6,281 nucleotides of DNA from Phycisphaerae bacterium (GTDB lineage Bacteria; Planctomycetota; Phycisphaerae; Phycisphaerales; SM1A02), in assembly GCA_030432455.1 (NCBI GenBank), contig JAUIHC010000184.1:1-6281 (forward strand). The letters run 5' to 3'. Position 1 is the stretch's first letter, and every line of letters starts with the position of its first letter. Below the pieces are notes generated by a model. The model made no database searches and had not been told where the DNA came from. It saw only the letters and a list, made by a program, of their open reading frames with translations. The position numbers and the translations under genes are program-made. This document shows positions 1-4,830 of this stretch, piece after piece.

Positions 1-166
1 CCGCAGCCACATGCGGGGCCGCGACCTCGCGGCGGAGACGAAGCGGATCTGCTCGATCGGATCGGTGACGCCCGACGCGTGGATGCGCGAAGCGGTCGGC
101 GGCCCACTCTCACCGACGCCGCTCGTGAAGGACTGCGCCACCGCGGTCAAGGCGCTGAGCGAGTAG
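1..166 (+). CDS. C-terminal end of an unidentified protein (5' truncated by window edge)
   Basis: An open frame enters from the left edge (first full codon at 2) and ends at TAG 164-166, giving about 54 residues. Nearly every codon ends in G or C (exceptions gga, gaa, cca, tca), as in the confident genes here, so it is probably real coding sequence. The visible part has a basic, helical-looking stretch, then TPDAWMREAVGGPLSPTPLV, then a short alanine/lysine helix up to the stop. The GGPLSPTPLV pattern faintly recalls the C-terminal segment of gluzincin metallopeptidases (M3/M32 type, often with an 'ATGxPLSPxPLL'-like stretch), but no catalytic motif is in view, so I name no function. The stop codon lies in the first unit of a 7-bp tandem repeat. 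The gene converges on the isc operon, and the hairpin at 209-261 probably ends both transcripts. Confidence 0.6.
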   Translation, partial: RSHMRGRDLAAETKRICSIGSVTPDAWMREAVGGPLSPTPLVKDCATAVKALSE

Positions 167-201
167 AGAGTCGAAAGTAGAGAGTGGAGAGTGGAGAGTG
201 G
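160..201. repeat. Tandem heptamer repeat overlapping a stop codon
   Basis: Six consecutive 7-bp units can be read in one phase: cgagtag (160-166), agagtcg (167-173), aaagtag (174-180), then three identical agagtgg units (181-201). The first unit is part of the upstream gene and contains its TAG stop. The last three are perfect copies; the earlier ones differ at one to three positions. The unit length is not a multiple of three, so copy-number change would shift any frame read through it, but because the stop is in the first unit the protein itself should be spared. Confidence 0.75.
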
Positions 202-208
202 ATGTTCG

Positions 209-261
209 CACACGAAGACGGGCCGCTCCCTTGGGAGCGGCCCGTGTCTTTCGGTCGTGTG
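209..261. terminator. Nested hairpin, probable bidirectional terminator
   Basis: The inner stem is perfect over 13 bp: acgggccgctccc (218-230) pairs with gggagcggcccgt (233-245) around a TT apex, which in RNA would open to a slightly larger loop. An outer 7-bp stem, CACACGA (209-215) with TCGTGTG (255-261), encloses it, separated by an asymmetric internal loop of 2 nt on one side and 9 nt on the other. On the plus strand the inner stem is followed by gtcttt, and on the minus strand by gtcttc, so the U-tracts are weak. It sits between two convergent genes, 43 bp after one stop and 17 bp after the other, which is the expected place for a shared terminator. Confidence 0.8.
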
Positions 262-278
262 GACGTTCTCGCGTGCGG

Positions 279-707
279 TCAGGCGGAGAAGCTTGATCCG
301 CAGCCGCAGCTCGAGGTGGCGTTGGGGTTGTTGAAGACGAACCCGCGGCCCATGATCTCGTCCTTGAAGTCGATCGTGGTGCCGTTGAGATAGAGGTACG
401 ACTTCGGATCGCAGACCACGCGGACGGTGAACGCCTCGCCGGTCTCCCCCTCGTCGCCGGTCGCGACCGCAGTGCCGCCCTCGGAGGCGCTCCCGGCCGC
501 CGACTTCGCGGGACGACGGTGGTAGGTGAACTCCCAGAGCTCGTCGGAGTCCTTCTGCACCTCGGTGAGGTCGAGGAGGTAGCTGAAGCCGCTGCAGCCC
601 CCGCCCTTCACGCCGACGCGAAGTCGGATCTTCTCGGGGTCGAGGTCCTGCTGGCGGATGATTGCGTCGATCTCGCGGGCGGCGGTTTCGGTGACGTTCA
701 CGGACAT
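279..707 (-). CDS. iscA: A-type iron-sulfur carrier protein (IscA/HesB family)
   Basis: This 142-residue cytoplasmic protein belongs to the A-type carriers, which accept Fe-S clusters or iron from the scaffold and pass them to target enzymes. The three family cysteines are present: Cys38 in GGGCSGFSY, and Cys134 and Cys136 in the C-terminal SCGCGSSFS. The stretch DPKSYLYLNGTTIDF and the GFVFNNPNA segment are also typical. The protein is longer than the usual 105-120 residues because of a segment rich in Gly, Ala, Thr and Glu (about residues 63-91) placed between the strand after Cys38 and the strand before DPKSY. An extra Cys99 precedes DPKSY. The ATG at 707 is supported by AGGAG seven bases upstream and by the family N-terminus. 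It is the last gene of iscS-iscU-iscA, 32 bp after iscU, with the terminator hairpin just beyond its stop. It could equally be named ErpA- or HesB-like, as sequence alone does not separate these subgroups. Confidence 0.93.
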   Translation of the reverse strand: MSVNVTETAAREIDAIIRQQDLDPEKIRLRVGVKGGGCSGFSYLLDLTEVQKDSDELWEFTYHRRPAKSAAGSASEGGTAVATGDEGETGEAFTVRVVCDPKSYLYLNGTTIDFKDEIMGRGFVFNNPNATSSCGCGSSFSA

Positions 708-714
708 GGTTGAA

Positions 715-719
715 CTCCT
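715..719 (-). promoter_or_regulatory. Ribosome binding site of iscA
   Basis: On the minus strand AGGAG stands 7 nt before the ATG at 707. It is the best Shine-Dalgarno match of the isc operon; iscS and iscU have only GGAG about 10 nt upstream. It fixes the iscA start within a longer open frame that runs on without a stop. Confidence 0.75.
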
Positions 720-739
720 GGGATAGCCGGCGTCGAGGC

Positions 740-1168
740 TCAGTGGGCGTGGGCGTGATCGGCCTCGACCGCCATGCCGTTCTTCTGCTTGTAGTCGTTG
801 ATCGCGGTGCGGATCGAGTCCTCGGCGAGCACCGAACAGTGGATCTTGACCGGCGGGAGCGCGAGCTCCTCGACGATCTGGGTGTTGCGGATCTTCAGGG
901 CCTCGTCGACCGACTTGCCCTTGATCCATTCGGTGGCGAGCGACGAACTCGCGATCGCCGAGCCGCAGCCGAAGCACTTGAACTTCGCGTCCTCGATGAC
1001 GCCGTCGTCGCCGACCTTGATCTGCAGCTGCATGACATCGCCGCACTCGGGGGCGCCGACGATGCCGACCCCGACATCCTTCCGCTCCTTCACCTCGGTC
1101 GAGGTGCCGAAGGAGCCGACGTTCCGGGGGTTGTCGTAGTGGTCGTTGACCTTCTCGCTGTACGCCAT
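740..1168 (-). CDS. iscU: Iron-sulfur cluster assembly scaffold IscU
   Basis: IscU is the cytoplasmic scaffold on which sulfur from IscS and iron are assembled into a [2Fe-2S] cluster. The 142-residue product follows the family from the first residue (MAYSEKVNDHY, NPRNVGSF). The cluster ligands are visible: Cys42 and Asp44 in GAPECGDVM, Cys68 in FGCGSAIASSS, and His110-Cys111 in KIHCSVLAEDSI. LPPVK (104-108), the site that the HscA chaperone recognises in Proteobacteria, is intact although no hscA or hscB lies in the window. Differences from the E. coli protein (128 residues) are about five extra residues before GAPECGD, an additional Cys65 three residues before the ligand Cys68, and a C-terminal tail ending in DHAHAH. 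The ATG at 1168 has GGAG 10 nt upstream. It lies 30 bp after iscS and 32 bp before iscA and is surely co-transcribed with them. Confidence 0.96.
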   Translation of the reverse strand: MAYSEKVNDHYDNPRNVGSFGTSTEVKERKDVGVGIVGAPECGDVMQLQIKVGDDGVIEDAKFKCFGCGSAIASSSLATEWIKGKSVDEALKIRNTQIVEELALPPVKIHCSVLAEDSIRTAINDYKQKNGMAVEADHAHAH

Positions 1169-1198
1169 GGCGTGGAATCTCCAGTCGGGAGCGGGGCG

Positions 1199-2431
1199 TC
1201 AGTGCGCCTGCCACTCGATGGTGTTGATGTCGATGCCTTCCTGGTGGAGGTCGTAGAGCGGGCTGAGCCGCCGCAGATGCTCGACCGCCTTCACGATGCC
1301 CTCGATCGCGATCTCGACGTCCTCCTCGGTGCTGAACCGACCGAGCGAGAGACGCAGCGACGAGTGGGCGAGATCGTCGCCGAGACCGAGGCCCTTGAGC
1401 ACGTAGCTCGGCTCGAGGCTGGCGCTGGTGCACGCCGAGCCGCTGGAGCAGGCGATGTCCTTGATGCCCATCATGAGCGACTCGCCCTCGACGAAGCCGA
1501 AGGAGATGTTCGTGAGGTGCGGGAGTCGGCGGTCGGCATGGCCGTTCACCGCCACGACGTCCATGCGGCTGGAGAGCTCGGTCTCGAGGCGGCGACGCAG
1601 GCCGAGCAGACGCTCGCGTTCGGTCTCCATCTCCTCGGCACAGATGGCGCAGGCGGCGCCCATGCCGACGATGCCGGTCACATTGAGGGTGCCGGATCGC
1701 ATGCCCCGCTCGTGACCGCCGCCGTCCATCTGGGCCTGCAGGCGGACCCGCGGCTTGCGACGACGGACGTAGAGGGCGCCGACGCCCTTGGGACCGTAGA
1801 TCTTGTGACCCGACCACGACAGGAGATCGATGTTGTCGCGGTCCACATCGGTCGGCATCTTGCCGACCCACTGTGTCGCGTCGGTGTGGAAGACCACGCC
1901 CTTCTCGCGACAGACGGCACCGATCTCGGGGACCTCGTTGATGGTGCCGACCTCGTTGTTGGCCCACATGATGGTGACGAGGATCGTGTCGTCCCGCATC
2001 GCGTTGCGGACCATCTCGGCGGTGATGATGCCGTCGGTGCCCGGCTCCAGCCAGGTGACCTCGAAGCCTTCACGCTCGAGTCGCTTGACCGGATCGAGAA
2101 CCGCCTTGTGCTCGATGATCGCGGTGATGATGTGTCCCCGACCGGTCGAACCCAGCGGTGCCTTCGCGTACATCTGCGCGGCACCCTTGATCGCGAGGTT
2201 GTTGCTCTCGGTGGCGCCGCTGGTCCAGATGATCTCTTTGGGGCCGGCGCCGATGAGGGAGGCGGCCTGCTCGCGGGCGGCGTCCACCGCGGCTTCGGAC
2301 TCCCAGCCGTACATGTGGTTCCGGCTTCCGGGGTTGCCGTAGACCTCGGTGAAGTACGGCAGCATGGCCTCGACGACCCGCGGATCGGTGCGGGTGGTCG
2401 CGGCATTGTCCATGTAGATCGGGCGATTCAC
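1199..2431 (-). CDS. iscS: Cysteine desulfurase IscS (class I, PLP-dependent)
   Basis: IscS converts L-cysteine to L-alanine and hands the sulfur, as an enzyme persulfide, to IscU and other acceptors. The 410-residue product matches the family throughout. Seen in order: N-terminal MNRPIYMDNAATT, the PLP-binding TSGATESNN (70-78), the HKAV stretch around His108, HTDATQ (182-187), and SGHKIYGPKG with the PLP lysine at 210. The catalytic cysteine is 334 in SSGSACTS, on the long loop typical of class I enzymes. The C-terminus (SPLYDLHQEG...IEWQAH) resembles the IscU-binding tail of E. coli IscS. I chose the GTG at 2431-2429 because it restores the usual N-terminus; the first ATG (2413) would remove six conserved residues before the first strand. 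GGAG lies 10 nt upstream of the GTG. An extra Cys328 precedes the active loop. First gene of the isc operon, read divergently from panC. Confidence 0.96.
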   Translation of the reverse strand: MNRPIYMDNAATTRTDPRVVEAMLPYFTEVYGNPGSRNHMYGWESEAAVDAAREQAASLIGAGPKEIIWTSGATESNNLAIKGAAQMYAKAPLGSTGRGHIITAIIEHKAVLDPVKRLEREGFEVTWLEPGTDGIITAEMVRNAMRDDTILVTIMWANNEVGTINEVPEIGAVCREKGVVFHTDATQWVGKMPTDVDRDNIDLLSWSGHKIYGPKGVGALYVRRRKPRVRLQAQMDGGGHERGMRSGTLNVTGIVGMGAACAICAEEMETERERLLGLRRRLETELSSRMDVVAVNGHADRRLPHLTNISFGFVEGESLMMGIKDIACSSGSACTSASLEPSYVLKGLGLGDDLAHSSLRLSLGRFSTEEDVEIAIEGIVKAVEHLRRLSPLYDLHQEGIDINTIEWQAH

Positions 2432-2493
2432 GACGACGGGACTCCGTTCGACGACGCGGCCAGAGAGGCCGTGGGGACTGGGGCTCCGATCCC

Positions 2494-2521
2494 GCGACCG
2501 CACGGGAACCCGAGCGGTCGT
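2494..2521 (-). promoter_or_regulatory. Hairpin in the predicted isc leader RNA
   Basis: The arms CGACCGC (2495-2501) and GCGGTCG (2514-2520) pair perfectly, and CGGG (2503-2506) with CCCG (2509-2512) continues the stem after a single A/A mismatch. A G-U pair can close the base. It lies about 63 nt before the iscS GTG on the minus strand and, with the -10 box at 2567-2572, would be part of the mRNA leader. No T-run follows it in that direction, so it does not look like an ordinary terminator. It may stabilise the transcript or act in control; the function is unknown. Confidence 0.5.
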
Positions 2522-2527
2522 TCGCTG

Positions 2528-2552
2528 AATCCCGGACGCGGGATGCGGGATT
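2528..2552 (-). promoter_or_regulatory. Second hairpin / direct repeat at the 5' end of the isc leader
   Basis: AATCCCG (2528-2534) and CGGGATT (2546-2552) are complementary arms around an 11-nt loop. The same stretch holds two adjacent copies of GCGGGAT (2538-2544 and 2545-2551), so an alternative short stem CCCG/CGGG (2531-2542) competes with the longer one. It immediately follows the palindrome at 2553-2567 in the direction of isc transcription. No known riboswitch or RNA family is recognised. Confidence 0.4.
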
Positions 2553-2567
2553 TGAGACTGAGTCTCA
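2553..2567. promoter_or_regulatory. 15-bp palindrome, candidate operator of the isc operon
   Basis: TGAGACT-G-AGTCTCA is a perfect inverted repeat with 7-bp arms. It abuts, and by one base overlaps, the minus-strand -10-like TATACT and covers the expected transcription start near 2560, where a repressor would block initiation. It shares GACT/AGTC half-sites with the type 1 IscR site of enteric bacteria, but there the half-sites are 5 bp apart and here only 1 bp, so it is not a match to that consensus. An Fe-S or iron-responsive regulator is a guess from position only. Confidence 0.45.
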
Positions 2568-2572
2568 GTATA
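2567..2572 (-). promoter_or_regulatory. Candidate -10 box of the isc operon promoter
   Basis: On the minus strand TATACT matches the sigma-70 -10 consensus at five of six positions, and it stands out in this GC-rich intergenic region. The best -35 candidate, TGGGAA (2591-2596 on the minus strand, 18-bp spacer), is weak. A start near 2560 would give an mRNA leader of about 130 nt before iscS. Confidence 0.45.
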
Positions 2573-2620
2573 CCCGGTCGGCCCCTCGAATTCCCACTGG
2601 CGGAGAGGGTGTTCCGCCCG

Positions 2621-2638
2621 ACGCACGAGCCCGTGCGT
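2621..2638. promoter_or_regulatory. Inverted repeat upstream of panC
   Basis: ACGCACG (2621-2627) and CGTGCGT (2632-2638) are perfect arms around a 4-nt loop, ending 24 bp before the panC ATG. It lies just upstream of TACACT (2647-2652), a possible -10 box, so it would overlap the -35 region and might bind a regulator. It has no T-run on either side that would suggest a terminator. Confidence 0.35.
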
Positions 2639-2646
2639 TCCGTCCG

Positions 2647-2652
2647 TACACT
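2647..2652 (+). promoter_or_regulatory. Possible -10 box for panC (leaderless or nearly leaderless)
   Basis: TACACT matches the -10 consensus at four of six positions and ends 10 nt before the panC ATG at 2663. Initiation 6-10 nt downstream would put the start at or within a few bases of the ATG. That would agree with the absence of any Shine-Dalgarno sequence in front of panC. No good -35 is visible. Confidence 0.3.
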
Positions 2653-2662
2653 CTGCCCGCGC

Positions 2663-3523
2663 ATGACCCGCCCCATCGTCATCCACGATCCTGCCGATCT
2701 CGCCCCGTACGCACACGGGATGTTCGTCCCCACCATGGGCGCCCTGCACGACGGGCATCTCTCGCTCATCCGGCAGGCCCGGACCCACGGCGGACCGGTG
2801 ATCGCGAGCGTCTTCGTCAATCCCACGCAGTTCGCCCCCGGCGAGGACTTCGATGCCTATCCCCGCGGACTCGATCGCGATCTCGAGCTCGCCGGGTCGG
2901 CCGGTTGCGACGTCGTCTACGCCCCCAACGCGACCACGATGTACCCCGAAGGTCCCGAGGCCGCGGTGACGGCGGCGGCGGCATGTGCGCTGCCCGAGGT
3001 CGCGGTGCGACCCCGCCTCGAGGACGCCGACCGCCCGCGGTTCTTCGGCGGGGTCTGCCTCGTGGTCACGCGGCTTCTCCAGCACGTCCGCCCGACCGTG
3101 GCGATCTTCGGCGAGAAGGACTGGCAGCAGCTGCAGGTCGTGACCGCGATGGCCGCGGCCGACCCGGACCTCGCGTCGATCCGCATCGAACCCGGCCCGC
3201 TCGTGCGGGATCCCGACGGACTGGCGATGTCCAGCCGCAACACGAGGATCCCCGCCGAGCTCCGCGACCTCGCCCTCGGTGTCCCCCGGGCACTCCAGTG
3301 CGCCCATGCCGCCCAGCATCCCGAGACCGCCGAGCGGCTCATGCGGGAGACGCTCGAGGCCCACGACCTCGAGGTGGACTACGCCGTCGTGCGCGATCCC
3401 GCGACCTTGCGTCCGGTCACGGACTTCGCCCGCCCGACCCGGGCCCTGATCGCGGCGCGGCTTCGCTGGGACGACGATTCGGTGCGACTCATCGACAACG
3501 CCCCGATGACGGTGTGGCGTTGA
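2663..3523 (+). CDS. panC: Pantothenate synthetase (pantoate--beta-alanine ligase) PanC
   Basis: PanC joins pantoate and beta-alanine with ATP, via a pantoyl-adenylate, to make pantothenate for coenzyme A. The 286-residue cytoplasmic product has the expected length and landmarks: VPTMGALHDGH (22-32) with the HxGH-type ATP site (His29, His32), VFVNPTQF (50-57) with the pantoate-binding glutamine 56, FGEKDWQQL (149-157) with Lys152 and Asp153, and the KMSKS-equivalent SSRN (190-193). The C-terminus ends RLIDN, as usual. The otherwise conserved RPGHF stretch reads RPRFF here (124-128), so the family histidine is replaced. The segment before VPTMG is several residues shorter than in E. coli. The ATG at 2663 fits the family start (MTRPIVIHDPADL); no Shine-Dalgarno is visible, and the open frame upstream is antisense to iscS. 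It is divergent from isc and overlaps the next gene. Confidence 0.95.
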   Translation: MTRPIVIHDPADLAPYAHGMFVPTMGALHDGHLSLIRQARTHGGPVIASVFVNPTQFAPGEDFDAYPRGLDRDLELAGSAGCDVVYAPNATTMYPEGPEAAVTAAAACALPEVAVRPRLEDADRPRFFGGVCLVVTRLLQHVRPTVAIFGEKDWQQLQVVTAMAAADPDLASIRIEPGPLVRDPDGLAMSSRNTRIPAELRDLALGVPRALQCAHAAQHPETAERLMRETLEAHDLEVDYAVVRDPATLRPVTDFARPTRALIAARLRWDDDSVRLIDNAPMTVWR

Positions 3524-4776
3524 CGCGGGGCCCGCACCGACGGCCGTTCACCCGTCTGGCGATGATCGTCACGGTCGGCCTGCTCGGCGGGTGCGCCGTG
3601 AAGACGCCGGGCGTGCCCACCATCGCCCCTCCGGACCTCGTGGTCACCAACCCGATTCCCGGCCCCGCCTGGAAGTCGCCCGATCCGATCGACCCGGACG
3701 CTCGGCAGCCCCGCGGCTTCGCGGTGCTCGACCCGGATCGCCGCCCCCTGTGCCTCGACCGATGCGAGAACGGGATGCACGCGGAGATCTGGCGGCCGTC
3801 CGGCCCGCTGCCGACCTCGGCGTTCGCCATGATCGATGCGTCGCGGATCGCCGGCATCGAACCGTGGATCGCCGTGCTGGAGCTTGCCCCGGACGATCCT
3901 GCCCGCGACCTCGACGTGCCCCCGCGGCGGGCGGTGGATGGCGTGCTCGCGCGCCCCGCCGTCGAGCCGTCGCGCGGGCTCGCGATCATTCTCGGAAGCC
4001 TCGCTCGACTGAATCCGCCCGAACAGTGGCTGGTGGCCGAGTTCCTCTCCCGCGGGTGGACGGTTCTGGTGTCCTCGCCCCCGGTCTGCGCCCCCGACGA
4101 CCGCACCGACGGCGTCACCACGCTCGCCCCCGGCATCGATCCGGAAGGGGCCGGACGCCTCCTCGCCGCGGAGGTGGACGCAGGTCTCGGCGTGTGGCGC
4201 GACGGCCTCCGGGACCTCGTCGCGCGACTGGAGTCCCGGGGGAGCCTCCCGGATGGCCCGACCGTGCTCGTCGGCGCGAGCAGCGGTGCCCTCGCGGCGC
4301 CCGTGATCTCGGACGGGCTGCGCCGGATCCGTCCGGTCGATGCGATCGCCCTCATCGCGGGCGGGGCCTCCCCCCCCGAGATCCTCGCCCGGACCACGCT
4401 GGCCGACGAGGACCTCCGGGTGGATCGGCGCGGACCGCGGGTGGACGACCTCGATCTCCCGAGATTCGTGTCGTCCTTCGAGACGGCCAGCCGCCTGCAG
4501 TCCCCGGATGCGGAAGCGGCCGCCGCGGCTCGGCTGGCCGGGCTGCCGGTGCTCGTTCTGGAATCGGGCTTCGATTCGGCGATTCCGGAATCCGCCCGAC
4601 AGCGGCTGCGGACGTTGTTTCCGAACGCCGAACACTGGTGGTATCCGCTCGGCCACTACGGCCTCTTCGTCGCCCTCTCGACCGAGGCGGCACCGCTCGT
4701 GGACTGGATGGACGCCGCGGTTCGCGACGATTCGGAGCTCGTCGGTCGGCGATCGTCCGGAGAGGTCGTACCATAG
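3514..4776 (+). CDS. Predicted lipoprotein with alpha/beta-hydrolase fold
   Basis: A 420-residue exported protein. The N-terminus has a basic region (TRGPHRRPFTR), a hydrophobic core (LAMIVTVGLL) and a lipobox-like LGGC with Cys27, so it is probably a membrane-anchored lipoprotein. The rest looks like an alpha/beta hydrolase: a strand LAIILGSL (156-163), the nucleophile elbow GASSG with Ser256 (254-258), an acid in LVLESGFDSAIP (Asp354) and a histidine in PLGHYGLF (His381), giving a complete Ser-Asp-His triad. The substrate is unknown; esterase, lipase or peptidase activity are all possible. A CLDRC pair (80, 84) lies in the extracytoplasmic N-terminal part. Start choice is uncertain: GTG 3514 (overlapping panC by 10 bp) or TTG 3520 (sharing TTGA with the panC stop) both keep the basic region; ATG 3562 would remove it and spoil the signal peptide. 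No Shine-Dalgarno is seen, so translation may be coupled to panC. Confidence 0.8.
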   Translation: MALTRGPHRRPFTRLAMIVTVGLLGGCAVKTPGVPTIAPPDLVVTNPIPGPAWKSPDPIDPDARQPRGFAVLDPDRRPLCLDRCENGMHAEIWRPSGPLPTSAFAMIDASRIAGIEPWIAVLELAPDDPARDLDVPPRRAVDGVLARPAVEPSRGLAIILGSLARLNPPEQWLVAEFLSRGWTVLVSSPPVCAPDDRTDGVTTLAPGIDPEGAGRLLAAEVDAGLGVWRDGLRDLVARLESRGSLPDGPTVLVGASSGALAAPVISDGLRRIRPVDAIALIAGGASPPEILARTTLADEDLRVDRRGPRVDDLDLPRFVSSFETASRLQSPDAEAAAAARLAGLPVLVLESGFDSAIPESARQRLRTLFPNAEHWWYPLGHYGLFVALSTEAAPLVDWMDAAVRDDSELVGRRSSGEVVP

Positions 4777-4815
4777 AGGCTCGCGATCGGGATGCCGGTC
4801 GCCGTTCGGTCCACC

Positions 4816-4824
4816 AGGAAAGGA
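4816..4824 (+). promoter_or_regulatory. Ribosome binding site of the thioredoxin-domain gene
   Basis: AGGAAAGGA is purine-rich and ends 6 nt before the ATG at 4831. It decides that start over the in-frame ATG at 4792, which has no such site and would put a long polar segment before the signal peptide. The 54-bp gap before the gene holds no clear promoter or terminator. Confidence 0.75.
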
Positions 4825-4830
4825 ACCCAG

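Noticed and set aside
184..393. Short plus-strand open frame starting in the heptamer repeat.
   Set aside because: It runs through the terminator hairpin and antisense to the iscA 3' end; no ribosome site and no similarity.
2411..2413. ATG as the start of iscS.
   Set aside because: It would delete the conserved residues before MDNAATT; GTG at 2431-2429 gives the usual IscS N-terminus.
2553..2567. Type 1 IscR binding site.
   Set aside because: The half-sites GACT/AGTC are present but only 1 bp apart instead of 5, and the outer ATA/TAT positions do not fit. Kept only as an operator of unknown factor.
710..2662. Long plus-strand open frame continuing upstream of panC, antisense to iscS and iscU.
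   Set aside because: It is an open mirror frame of GC-rich genes; only the part from 2663 has PanC similarity, and the PanC N-terminus fits the ATG there.
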